DNA of 64,000 nt from Maricaulis sp. GTDB lineage: Bacteria; Pseudomonadota; Alphaproteobacteria; Caulobacterales; Maricaulaceae. A model generated the notes under the pieces. The model was not told where the DNA came from and searched no databases. It worked only from the letters and a program-made list of their open reading frames with translations. The stretch lies in contig NZ_JAEPNI010000002.1 of the NCBI RefSeq assembly GCF_017643475.1, positions 620,001 through 684,000 of the forward strand, written 5' to 3'. Shown one piece after another: positions 21,191 through 29,949 of this stretch (positions are counted from its first letter, which is position 1; each line of letters begins with the position of its first letter). The position numbers and the translations under genes are program-made.

Positions 21191-22150
21191 TTGACCACAA
21201 GAAGCGCTGTTTCCTTCGCTCTGACTGCCCTCTGCCTGTTCGCCAGCATCGGTTCCAGCACCGCGACTGCCCAGGAGACTGAAACCACCACCCTTCACCT
21301 GGGATCCACGCCAGCAGGCCACCCGACTGTCGTCATCAATGTCGGTGAGTTTGGCCCCTACAATTTAATTCTCGATACCGGTGCCAGTCACACGGCAATT
21401 GCGCTTCCAATGGCAATGGAGGTCGGCTTTACGCCGAGTGAGACCTCGATGAGTGATGTGCAGGCGCTCGACACGGTTTTTGTCGCAGAAGAGTTCCAGA
21501 TGCCAACGGTGGCCGTAAACGGCCATCCCATTGGCGAGGTTCACAGCATTGTTCTGCCTGCCGAAGGCGAAGAGCCTCTGAACTATATGGGCTTCCTCGC
21601 TACCAATGCGCTGGGAGTTGACCGCTACCGGCTGGATTTCGGGGCGGATCAGCTCATCCTCAATTCTGCCGCGCCGGAACATCAGGACGGCGTGTTTTCG
21701 ACGGAACGAGGCCTGATCTATGCCGAAGCAAGGATCGGCAACCGCCGCGCCCGAATTCGCGTCATGATCGATACCGGATCGCCGCGCACTTTCGTCAATG
21801 CGAGAATGCGCAACATGCTGCCAGATCGCGGCACCCGCATCACCTTCAACACCCGCGGCGTCGAGCAGGTTCGCCCGACAGCGACACGGGCGGTCACATT
21901 GCGCAGCCTGCGGGTCGGCGGCGCCTGTTTCGATACGGTACCCGCCCTGTTCGCCAATCTTGATATCTTTCGCTCTCTCGGCTGGCTGGACGAGCCTGCA
22001 ATCATCCTGGGGATGGATGCCATGCAGTACCTCAACCTCGTCGTCGACCGGGAAAACGGAATTGTCGAACTCAGCCCCTCTTCAGAAGAAAACTTCTGCC
22101 GGCGGCCGCGAGTTCAGTTCAGTGGAGTGCTCACACCCAGCATGCCCTGA
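21191..22150 (+). CDS. Secreted bilobed aspartic protease, first of a tandem pair
   Basis: 319 residues from a TTG start at 21191 with AGGAGAG seven bases upstream. A signal peptide (MTTRSAVSFALTALCLFASI, cut near ATAQE) is followed by two retropepsin-like lobes: LILDTGASHTAIA near residue 60 and VMIDTGSPRTFVN near 195, each with the catalytic Asp-Thr-Gly and a hydrophobic-Gly element later (LGVDRY, ILGMDAM). One chain thus provides both aspartates, as in pepsin. Expected to be a periplasmic or secreted endopeptidase, or a zymogen-like chaperone if inactive. The second copy starts 17 bases downstream. Confidence 0.85.
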   Translation: MTTRSAVSFALTALCLFASIGSSTATAQETETTTLHLGSTPAGHPTVVINVGEFGPYNLILDTGASHTAIALPMAMEVGFTPSETSMSDVQALDTVFVAEEFQMPTVAVNGHPIGEVHSIVLPAEGEEPLNYMGFLATNALGVDRYRLDFGADQLILNSAAPEHQDGVFSTERGLIYAEARIGNRRARIRVMIDTGSPRTFVNARMRNMLPDRGTRITFNTRGVEQVRPTATRAVTLRSLRVGGACFDTVPALFANLDIFRSLGWLDEPAIILGMDAMQYLNLVVDRENGIVELSPSSEENFCRRPRVQFSGVLTPSMP

Positions 22151-22167
22151 CACGGGCGGGAGGAAAC

Positions 22168-23106
22168 ATGAAGCCATCCGATCGACTGACCCGCGCCCTG
22201 GCCCTTGGCCTGGGCCTCGCCTGGCTTCCCGCCCCTGCCCTGCCACAGACCATTGAACTCGGCCGGACCGTGTCCGGACATGTCATCATGGATGTCGAAG
22301 TCGGCGAACACGGGGAGCATGTCTTTGTTGTCGACACCGGTGCCAACCGAACTGCCATAGCCCAGGCTGTCGCCGAACAGATGGGCTTCCAGTCCAGCTG
22401 GGTCGTCTCCGATGACGTCCAGTCCCTGACACGGATGTTCGAGGCCGAGCGGTTTGAACTGGCAGATGTCCGCCTGCCACACATACCCCCGCAGACGCTG
22501 CAGAGCGTCGTCATCCCGGATTCCACCACACGCAACACCATGATCGCCGGGCTTCTTGGCATGGATGCCTTTGCCGGGCGCCGCTACGGGATCGACTTCA
22601 CCGACGGCCATATCCAGCTGGAACCGGAACACGTCTTTTTCGATGATGGCATCCTGGACCCCGAGAACGGTCTTCTCTACGGCGCGGCGCGACTGGGTAC
22701 GGGTGAGCGGATTTTCCGCGTGGTCATCGACAGCGGCTCCGCCGTGTCCATCGCCAACCATGCCCTTCATTCGCGTTTTGTCCCTCGTAATGTGCTGAGC
22801 TACGAGCTGTCCGGCGTTGACGGTCGCATGGGCGACAACGCCAATGCCTTTCCGATCCGCCAGTTCCAGATTGGCGATCTGTGTATCAGCCGCCAGTACA
22901 TAATGCGCGCCAATCTCGACATCTTCTACGCGCTGGGATGGGAGAATGCGCCAGCCCTGGTCATCGGCATGGACATCCTCTCCCAGGCCCGCGTAACCAT
23001 CGACCAGCGCACCGGGGTCTGGGACATCCAGCCCACCGGCCGAGAGAACCAGTGCCGCAATGATGACCGCATCCAGCTGAGTGACCTGGAAGAACTCAGT
23101 CACTGA
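22168..23106 (+). CDS. Secreted bilobed aspartic protease, second of a tandem pair
   Basis: 312 residues, ATG after GGAGGAAAC. Signal peptide MKPSDRLTRALALGLGLAW (cut after ALPQ). Lobe one has VVDTGANRTAIA near residue 53; lobe two has VVIDSGSAVSIAN near 190. The Ser in DSG is allowed in pepsin-like enzymes, and ALVIGMDIL near 270 is the closing motif, so activity is plausible. It is about as long as its upstream neighbour, with the same block order and similar ends, indicating a tandem duplication that has diverged considerably. Translated from the same message. Confidence 0.85.
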   Translation: MKPSDRLTRALALGLGLAWLPAPALPQTIELGRTVSGHVIMDVEVGEHGEHVFVVDTGANRTAIAQAVAEQMGFQSSWVVSDDVQSLTRMFEAERFELADVRLPHIPPQTLQSVVIPDSTTRNTMIAGLLGMDAFAGRRYGIDFTDGHIQLEPEHVFFDDGILDPENGLLYGAARLGTGERIFRVVIDSGSAVSIANHALHSRFVPRNVLSYELSGVDGRMGDNANAFPIRQFQIGDLCISRQYIMRANLDIFYALGWENAPALVIGMDILSQARVTIDQRTGVWDIQPTGRENQCRNDDRIQLSDLEELSH

Positions 23107-23133
23107 TCAGCACAACCGGATAAGGGCCAAAGA

Positions 23134-23164
23134 AAAAGCCGCGGAGCGAACGCCGCGGCTTTTC
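23134..23164. terminator. Bidirectional terminator between protease and transporter genes
   Basis: Stem AAAAGCCGCGG / CCGCGGCTTTT around an eight-base loop, with A and T runs on the two sides. It lies between the convergent aspartic protease (plus) and POT transporter (minus) genes and can serve both. Confidence 0.85.
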
Positions 23165-23183
23165 CTGTCTGTGTGGAGAGGGA

Positions 23184-24986
23184 TTAGCTGGCCGGACGGT
23201 CAGGTCCTGCGCCCGCTGCCTCTTCCTGGGCAAGGGTCGGCGTTGTCGCCTTGTCGGCATCAACCATAAGCCATTTGATCACCGGGGAGATCAACAGCAT
23301 GCCTACAGCGATGGCCATCGCGACCAGGCCTACGTTCGAATACACCTCCGCATAACCTGACTTGGCCGCAGCGACATCGGTGATTTGACCACCAATGGTC
23401 TCCGCACCTGTCTGTGCTGCGATAACTGAAGCCAGGAAGTTGGACAGACCGGAATACAGGAACCAGGCGCCCATGGTCATGCCAACGACACGCGCCGGCG
23501 CCAGCTTGGTCACAGATGACAAGCCGACCGGCGAGACCATCAGCTCACCCATGGTGTGGATCCAGTAGATCAGGAAAATGAAATAAACTGCAGTGAGCCC
23601 CGTCTCACCGGAAAGCCCCATGCCACCCACAAGAGCGTAGAAACCCAGGCCCGCCAGGAAGACACCAAACGCGAACTTCACCGGCGTGGACGGGTTCATC
23701 TTGCGCTTTTCCAACCACAGCCACAGCCAGGCCAGCATCGGAGCGAAGACGATGATGTAGCCTGCATTGAGGAACTGGAACACCGGCGCAGGTACGGATA
23801 CGCCGAACATGCTGCGATCTACCAGACGGTCTGTGAAGAGATTCAGCGAAGACCCAGCTTGCTCGAACAGAGCCCAGAACGGGATCTGAGCGAGAACAAA
23901 ATAGATGGCCGCAAACATCTTCTTGCGTTCGTCACCCTGTGTCTTCACGAGGGCATATCCCACCAGAAGCACGAACATGGCGATACCAATATATCCGGCA
24001 ACGTCCGCAAACAGGTCAGGGAATTTTACGATCATCATGGAAACCGCGACGATCGCGATACCGGTCAGATAGCAAGCCCACTCGACATTGATCGGTCCGA
24101 GCACTTTCTGCTTCAGCTTTTCGGGATTTGGAGGCTCGGCCTTACCTTCCAGCCAGGGCTGGAAGAAGAGGAATGTGAGAAGGCCAAACAGCATGCCGAC
24201 GCCCGCTAGGCCAAAACCCCAATTCCAACCCCATGCAATGCCGATAATACCGACCGTCAGGGACGAGATGAAAGACCCCAGATTGATGCCCATATAGAAG
24301 AGCGAGAAACCGGAATCCCGACGCACATCCCCGACATCGTAGAGCTCCCCTACAATCGTTGAGATATTGGCTTTGAGGAAACCAACACCGGCGATGATCA
24401 GCGCCAACGCGAGATAGAGGATATTGACGTAGAGCTCTTCGCGCTCAATGCGCGTCATGTCGGAAGAGAACTCGAGACTGGCCGGCAAACCGACAACGTC
24501 CGGCTCTGCCACCACAAGCCGCGTGCCCGCGTCCTCGAAGGATATCTGCGACTGACCGGAGTCCGACACGATGATCTGGTTGGCGTCGCCGCCGCGGCCA
24601 TCCAGAGTAATCTGGTACTCCGCACCCTCATACGTAAAGATCTCGCGAGAACCGCTGCCTTCAAAGGCCATGAGACCGTGACCAGCAACCAAAAGAATGG
24701 CGCCGTAGGTCACTGCTTTCCTCTGACCGAGATAGCGGTCAGCGAGTGAGCCACCAATGATTGTCATGATGTAAACCAGCGCCGTATAGGCGCCGTACAT
24801 GATCGTGGAGCTCTCGTCAGAGAACAGGAAATGCTGGGTCAGGTAGATGATCAGCAGGCCACGCATTCCGTAATAGGAAAAACGCTCCCACATCTCAGTC
24901 AGAAACAGGATGGCCAGCCCGCGTGGATGACCAAAGAACGACGTATCGTGCTTGGAACGCACGACCGCCTCGGTATTGTCAGTCAA
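23184..24986 (-). CDS. POT/PTR family proton-coupled peptide transporter with enlarged periplasmic loop
   Basis: 600 residues, longer than the roughly 450-500 typical of bacterial POTs. EMWERFSYYGMRGLL in TM1 contains the ExxER proton/peptide-coupling motif, GGSLADRYLGQRKAV is the MFS loop signature, and GFLKANISTIVGELYD matches the TM4 PTR motif. A stretch of about 75 residues (about 115-190; REIFTYEGAEYQITLDG onward) without TM character is inserted in the TM3-TM4 loop, which should face the periplasm. Symports di/tripeptides with protons. It is convergent with the aspartic protease pair and so not co-transcribed with it. Confidence 0.9.
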   Translation of the reverse strand: MTDNTEAVVRSKHDTSFFGHPRGLAILFLTEMWERFSYYGMRGLLIIYLTQHFLFSDESSTIMYGAYTALVYIMTIIGGSLADRYLGQRKAVTYGAILLVAGHGLMAFEGSGSREIFTYEGAEYQITLDGRGGDANQIIVSDSGQSQISFEDAGTRLVVAEPDVVGLPASLEFSSDMTRIEREELYVNILYLALALIIAGVGFLKANISTIVGELYDVGDVRRDSGFSLFYMGINLGSFISSLTVGIIGIAWGWNWGFGLAGVGMLFGLLTFLFFQPWLEGKAEPPNPEKLKQKVLGPINVEWACYLTGIAIVAVSMMIVKFPDLFADVAGYIGIAMFVLLVGYALVKTQGDERKKMFAAIYFVLAQIPFWALFEQAGSSLNLFTDRLVDRSMFGVSVPAPVFQFLNAGYIIVFAPMLAWLWLWLEKRKMNPSTPVKFAFGVFLAGLGFYALVGGMGLSGETGLTAVYFIFLIYWIHTMGELMVSPVGLSSVTKLAPARVVGMTMGAWFLYSGLSNFLASVIAAQTGAETIGGQITDVAAAKSGYAEVYSNVGLVAMAIAVGMLLISPVIKWLMVDADKATTPTLAQEEAAGAGPDRPAS

Positions 24987-25121
24987 TGTAATCTCCCCGT
25001 CCCCGCTCCCCGCGAGGCGTTACTCGGGCGTCAATTGACCATGTGAGAGCGCGACCGACAAGCTTTAGTGACGGCTGGAACTGAGGCCCAGCCTCACAAT
25101 TTCGCCTGTTAGCGCTGACAC

Positions 25122-26495
25122 CTAATAGGCGGCTTCAGTGAAGACCGGTTCGATGGAACCGTCCCATTCGCCGTTGAAACGTTCGATCAGCGCGTCGGCC
25201 CGCGTACGGCCGCTGGCCACGATCTCGTCGAGCTCGTCGAGGAAATGGCCTTCATTCTCGCCATAACCGTTCAACATGCGTCGCTTGTTGAGCCCTTCAC
25301 GGGAGATCGCCAGCACTTCGCGGGCAAGTTCCGTCATGGAATGATCGCGCCAGCCGGCCCGCAGACCGTGGCGCCCCGCGGCGAGACGCAGACCCTCGCG
25401 TTCATCCGCGGTCCAGTCCTTGACCAGGTCCCAGGCCGCATCCAGCGCAGTATCGTCATACAGGAGCCCAACCCAGAAGGCCGGCAGGGCACACAGGCTG
25501 TCCCACGCACCGCTGTCCGCGCCACGCATTTCCAGGAAAGTCTTCAGACGCACTTCCGGGAAAAGGGTCGAGAGATGATCTTCCCAGTCGCTCATCACCG
25601 GCTTCTCGCCTGGCAGGGCCGGCAGACGTCCGTCCAGGAAGTCGCGGAAACTCTGCCCCGTCGCGTCGAGATACTCGCCATTGCGTTTGACGAAATACAT
25701 CGGCACATCAAGGGCATAATCTGCGTAACGCTGGAAGCTCATCCCGTCGTCGAAGACAAAGGGCAGCATGCCGGTGCGGTTATTGTCGGTGTCGGTCCAG
25801 ACGTGCGAGCGATAGGACTGGAAACCGTTGAGCCCGCCATCGCCAAAGGGGGAATTGGCAAACAGCGCCGTCGCCACCGGCTGCAGGGCCAGGGAGACGC
25901 GGAATTTCTTGACCATGTCCGCCTCGCTGGAAAAATCCAGATTGGTCTGGACCGTACAGGAGCGGAACATCATCTGATGGCCCAGCGTGCCGACCTTGGG
26001 CATGTAGGCCTTCATCAGGCCATAACGGGCCTTGGGCATCATCGGCGTGTCTTCCAGCGACCATTTCGGCGAGAAGCCCAGCCCCAGGAAACCGGCACCG
26101 ATCTCGTCGGCGACTTCACGGACTTCCTTGAGGTGACGGTTCACTTCGGCGCAGGTCTGGTGGACATTTTCCAGCGGGGCACCGGACAGTTCAAACTGGC
26201 CACCCGGCTCCAGCGTGATCGAGGCACCATTGCGCTTGAGCGCAATCAGATACCCGCCCTCTTCCACCGGTTCCCAGTCGAAACACTTGAGACCCTCAAG
26301 CATTTTAAGCACCGAGGGCCCTTCCGTGTCATAGGGAAGCGGGTCATGCGTCTCGAGCGCGAAACCGAATTTTTCGTGCTCGGTGCCAATGCGGAAATTC
26401 TCCGCCGGCTTGCAGCCTGCCGCGAGGTATTCACCCAGCTGGTCGATGGATTCAATCGGAGCGCCTTCGCCACCGGGATTATAAGTGCCGCTCAT
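25122..26495 (-). CDS. gshA: Glutamate-cysteine ligase, plant/alphaproteobacterial type
   Basis: 457 residues from the ATG at 26495 (MSGTYNPGGEGAPIESID); an upstream frame to 26606 adds a region without family similarity. Signature stretches: ENFRIGTEHEKFGF near residue 33, the GGQFELSGAPLENVHQTC block, SCTVQTNLDFSSEADM and FADYALD-like residues around 245. This class forms gamma-glutamylcysteine from glutamate, cysteine and ATP, the first step of glutathione synthesis, and is distinct from the enterobacterial GshA. gshB is not in the window. A 160-base gap separates it from rsmE on the same strand, so a shared message is possible. Confidence 0.92.
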   Translation of the reverse strand: MSGTYNPGGEGAPIESIDQLGEYLAAGCKPAENFRIGTEHEKFGFALETHDPLPYDTEGPSVLKMLEGLKCFDWEPVEEGGYLIALKRNGASITLEPGGQFELSGAPLENVHQTCAEVNRHLKEVREVADEIGAGFLGLGFSPKWSLEDTPMMPKARYGLMKAYMPKVGTLGHQMMFRSCTVQTNLDFSSEADMVKKFRVSLALQPVATALFANSPFGDGGLNGFQSYRSHVWTDTDNNRTGMLPFVFDDGMSFQRYADYALDVPMYFVKRNGEYLDATGQSFRDFLDGRLPALPGEKPVMSDWEDHLSTLFPEVRLKTFLEMRGADSGAWDSLCALPAFWVGLLYDDTALDAAWDLVKDWTADEREGLRLAAGRHGLRAGWRDHSMTELAREVLAISREGLNKRRMLNGYGENEGHFLDELDEIVASGRTRADALIERFNGEWDGSIEPVFTEAAY

Positions 26496-26655
26496 CAAAG
26501 CGCCCCCGCCTGTAGAATGTCCGCAACAGATATGTGGGTGTTCGGGGTGAAACAAGAGGCGACCGCTGAGATTCACGGTGAAGTGAGCGAGCAATGGCGG
26601 CTTCACACCCTGTCCTCACCGTCACCTGTGGCACGCTCGCGCCGGCAAGGCCGAC

Positions 26656-27420
26656 CTACTCCCAATCCCCGCAAACGCTCTGCCACAGCGTCAGCGCCGA
26701 GATCACCGCCGTCTCGGCGCGCAGGATGCGCGGGCCCAGACTGACGGCGTGGACAAAATCCAGACTGCGCAGGCGCTCGCGTTCTTCCGGGGTGAAACCG
26801 CCTTCCGGACCGATCAACAGGGCTGCGGGTTTGCCGCGCAGCTCGGTCAATGGACCCAGCGCCTGACTGGCCCGACCGCTATCGCCGCCCCAGGGACGGG
26901 CGCCGTCATCGCCGGCTTCATCGCAATAGATGATCACCCGGCTCTCATCCCAGTCCTCGAGCATCTGGTCGAGCTTCACAGCCTCGTGGATCACCGGCAG
27001 GTCGAGGCGTTCGGTCTGTTCGGCTGCCTCCTTGGCGATGATCTCGAAACGATCAAGACGCATACGTTCAGACTGGGTGCGTGTGGTGATGACCGGGCGG
27101 ATATCCGCCACGCCCAACTCGGTCGCCTTTTCCACGATCAGCTCGTTTTTCTGGCGTTTGACCGGGGCGAACATCAGCCAGAGATCGGGCACAGCGGCCT
27201 GTGGCCGGTTCTGTGTATCACAGGCCAGCACCGCGTTTTTCTTGTGTGCCTTGGCCACCGATGCCTGCCATTCGCCATCGCGGCCGTTGAACAGGCGAAC
27301 ATGGTCACCCTCTTCCCGGCGCATGACATTGATCAGATAGTGGCTGTCCTCCCGCGAGAGCGGCACAGCCTGCCCCTCGCCCAGGGGTGCATCGATGAAA
27401 AGGCGTGGATCCGTGCTCAT
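26656..27420 (-). CDS. rsmE: 16S rRNA (uracil-1498-N3)-methyltransferase RsmE
   Basis: 254 residues from the ATG at 27420 (MSTDPRLFIDAPL), with GCGAAGG upstream. An N-terminal PUA-like part (HYLINVMRREEGDHVRLFNG) leads to a SPOUT methyltransferase fold with the deep-trefoil-knot motifs LLIGPEGGFTPEERE and LGPRILRAETAVISAL near the C-terminus. It methylates U1498 of 16S rRNA in the mature 30S subunit. It is divergent from ubiA, the two starts only 77 bases apart. Confidence 0.95.
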   Translation of the reverse strand: MSTDPRLFIDAPLGEGQAVPLSREDSHYLINVMRREEGDHVRLFNGRDGEWQASVAKAHKKNAVLACDTQNRPQAAVPDLWLMFAPVKRQKNELIVEKATELGVADIRPVITTRTQSERMRLDRFEIIAKEAAEQTERLDLPVIHEAVKLDQMLEDWDESRVIIYCDEAGDDGARPWGGDSGRASQALGPLTELRGKPAALLIGPEGGFTPEERERLRSLDFVHAVSLGPRILRAETAVISALTLWQSVCGDWE

Positions 27421-27497
27421 GCCTTCGCTTTGCCCCGTGCTGCCCTTGTCCGTCAACCTGCCTTGATCTCGCCTTCGAGCTTTGCGAAACCACCGCC

Positions 27498-28424
27498 ATG
27501 CAACTGAATTTCGACCGACGAGTCGCTGACAGCATCCCCCAGACCTGGGTGGATCGAGCGCCGACCGCTCTGAGACCCTATCTGCGCCTGGCGCGTTATG
27601 ATCGACCGATCGGCTTCTGGCTGCTCGCCCTGCCCTGCTGGATGGGACTGTTGCTGGCGCGCGCCAATACCGGCCTTGGCTGGATCGATCTCTATTACGC
27701 GGCCCTGTTCGCGATTGGTGCGATCGCCATGCGCGGTGCCGGCTGTACCTATAATGACATCATCGATCGTGATCTGGATGCCCAGGTCGCCCGCACCGCG
27801 GATCGGCCGCTGGCGGCAGGAACCGTATCGCTGAAACAGGCCTGGGCCTTCCTGGGCGCACAAAGTCTGGTCGGACTGATCGTGCTGGTGCAATTGCCGC
27901 TGATCGCCATTTTCACCGGCCTCGGTTCGCTGGTGCTGGTCGCGGCCTATCCCTTCATGAAGCGCATCACCTGGTGGCCACAGGCCTGGCTGGGCCTGAC
28001 GTTCAACTGGGGTGTGCCTGTTGCCTATGTCACCGCAAGCGGCCAGTTCGATTTCGCCGTGCTCGCACTTTACGCTTCCTGCATATTCTGGACGCTGGGA
28101 TATGACACCATCTATGCGCACCAGGACAGCGAGGACGATGCCCTGGTCGGGGTGCGCTCGACGGCCCGCCTGTTCGGCCAGCACTCCCCCATCTGGGTCG
28201 GCGCCTTCTACGGGCTGACAGCCGGACTGGCCGGCGTGGCGCTTTACCTGGTCAACGCCTCGCCCTTTGCCGCTCTCCCCTTCGCGCTTTATTCCGCCCA
28301 CCTGTTCAACCAGATCCGCCTGACCGATATCGAAGACGATGCCGCTTGCCTGAAAGTCTTCAAGTCCAACCGCGAAACCGGGCTCCTGCTGAGTGCGACC
28401 TTCGCGCTTGTTACAATCCTGTAA
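27498..28424 (+). CDS. ubiA: 4-hydroxybenzoate polyprenyltransferase
   Basis: 308 residues from the ATG at 27498. A UbiA-type membrane prenyltransferase: first Asp motif NDIIDRDLDAQVARTADRP near residue 85 and second GYDTIYAHQDSEDD near 205, both intact for binding polyprenyl diphosphate via magnesium. PYLRLARYDRPIGFWLL is the N-terminal signature. It prenylates 4-hydroxybenzoate in ubiquinone synthesis. A ubiD homolog lies 7 kb downstream, in a separate unit. Confidence 0.93.
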   Translation: MQLNFDRRVADSIPQTWVDRAPTALRPYLRLARYDRPIGFWLLALPCWMGLLLARANTGLGWIDLYYAALFAIGAIAMRGAGCTYNDIIDRDLDAQVARTADRPLAAGTVSLKQAWAFLGAQSLVGLIVLVQLPLIAIFTGLGSLVLVAAYPFMKRITWWPQAWLGLTFNWGVPVAYVTASGQFDFAVLALYASCIFWTLGYDTIYAHQDSEDDALVGVRSTARLFGQHSPIWVGAFYGLTAGLAGVALYLVNASPFAALPFALYSAHLFNQIRLTDIEDDAACLKVFKSNRETGLLLSATFALVTIL

Positions 28425-28511
28425 TACCAGAAGGCGATTTGATCGTTTGACCCGGCCCGCGTGCTGGGCTCACATGCGCCCCGTCCTGAGTTTGAGCGAT
28501 ATGGGGAGAGC

Positions 28512-29930
28512 ATGACGATCAAACAGAGCTTGGCGCTGGGCCTTGGAGCCCTCGCGCTGGCGGCCTGTCAGCCTGCTACGGATAGCGGGGATCAAGGCGC
28601 CACCACGGACAGTGCGACACAATCCACTGTTTCCACCAATTTCACCGTCGATGTCAGCTATCACACGCTCGACAACGGCCTGCGCGTTGTCCTGTCCGAG
28701 GACCACACCGTGCCGACCGCGACTGTCGCCGTCTATTACGGTGTCGGCTTCCGCAACGAGCCGCGCGGCCGGACCGGTTTTGCGCACCTGTTCGAACACC
28801 TGATGTTCCAGGGTTCGCGCAATTTGCCGCACGGCGCCTTTGATACGCTGATCTATGGATCGGGCGGCGTGAACAATGGCTCCACCCGGTATGACTTCAC
28901 CAACTATTTCGAGGTCGTCCCGTCCAACGCGCTGGAAGCGATCATCTGGGCCGAGGCCGACCGCATGGGTCAGCCGAACCTGGACGAAAGCCAGCTGGAC
29001 AATCAGCGCGAAGTCGTTCGCAACGAGGTCTTCGTCAATGTCATCAACCAGCCCTATGGCGGCTGGATCTGGATCGACCTGCCGATGGTCGCCAATGAAA
29101 ACTGGCACAATGCGCACAATTTCTACGGCGATCTGACCGATCTCGACGCGGCATCACTGGAAGATGCGCAGGCTTTCTTCGACCAGTTCTATGCGCCGAA
29201 CAATGCGGTCATCGTTGTCGCCGGCGATATTGACAAGGACGAGACGCTGGGCTGGATCGAGCAGTATTTCTCCTACATCGAGGCGGGCGATCCCCTGCCG
29301 GAGATCGACACCTCCGAACCGCGCCAGGAAGAAGAGAAGTTCGACTATATCGAGGACAACCTGGCCAACCAGCCAGCCCTCGCCGTCGGCTATCACATGC
29401 CTGAACGTGGCACGCCGGAATATTACGCCATGATCCTGATCGACCAGCTGCTGGTCCAGGGTGATGACAGCCGCCTGACCCAGTCCCTGGTGTCGGAGGA
29501 AGGTTATGCGTCCGGCGTGTTTGGCGGCATCAACCTCCTGGGCAATGCCTTCAACTATTCCGGTCCGATGCTGTGGACTGTCGGCCTGATCCACGACAGC
29601 GAGTTCACCGTGTCTGAAGTCATGGGCACGATGGACACCACGATCGAGGGCATCCGCACCTCGCCAGTGACCGAGGCAGAGCTGGAGCGTGCGCGCACCA
29701 AGCTCTTGTCCGATTTCTACGGCACCGTGGACACATCCACGCGTTTCGGTCTCGTCGACCTGCTGGCCTCCTTTGCCATGTTCGATGACGATCCCAGCCG
29801 CATCAACCGGATCACGGAAGGCTTTGAACAGGTCACGCCGGAACTGGTGATGAGCACGGCGCAGGAATATCTGCGTCCGACCAACCGCACCGTGCTGGAA
29901 GTTCGCCTTGCCGGCGATGACAGCCAGTAA
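28512..29930 (+). CDS. M16 family zinc metallopeptidase, catalytic subunit, lipoprotein
   Basis: 472 residues from the ATG at 28512 (GGGGAGAGC upstream). The signal peptide ends in a lipobox, LALAACQP, so the mature protein is lipidated, probably at the periplasmic face. The inverted zinc motif HLFEHLMFQG (HxxEH) is near residue 95, with the distal Glu expected about 75 residues on (NEVFVN). Like bacterial two-subunit M16 enzymes, it is followed 19 bases later by a sister gene lacking the zinc motif. Likely degrades peptides in the periplasm. Confidence 0.92.
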   Translation: MTIKQSLALGLGALALAACQPATDSGDQGATTDSATQSTVSTNFTVDVSYHTLDNGLRVVLSEDHTVPTATVAVYYGVGFRNEPRGRTGFAHLFEHLMFQGSRNLPHGAFDTLIYGSGGVNNGSTRYDFTNYFEVVPSNALEAIIWAEADRMGQPNLDESQLDNQREVVRNEVFVNVINQPYGGWIWIDLPMVANENWHNAHNFYGDLTDLDAASLEDAQAFFDQFYAPNNAVIVVAGDIDKDETLGWIEQYFSYIEAGDPLPEIDTSEPRQEEEKFDYIEDNLANQPALAVGYHMPERGTPEYYAMILIDQLLVQGDDSRLTQSLVSEEGYASGVFGGINLLGNAFNYSGPMLWTVGLIHDSEFTVSEVMGTMDTTIEGIRTSPVTEAELERARTKLLSDFYGTVDTSTRFGLVDLLASFAMFDDDPSRINRITEGFEQVTPELVMSTAQEYLRPTNRTVLEVRLAGDDSQ

Positions 29931-29949
29931 GCCCCGGGGAGAAAAAGCC

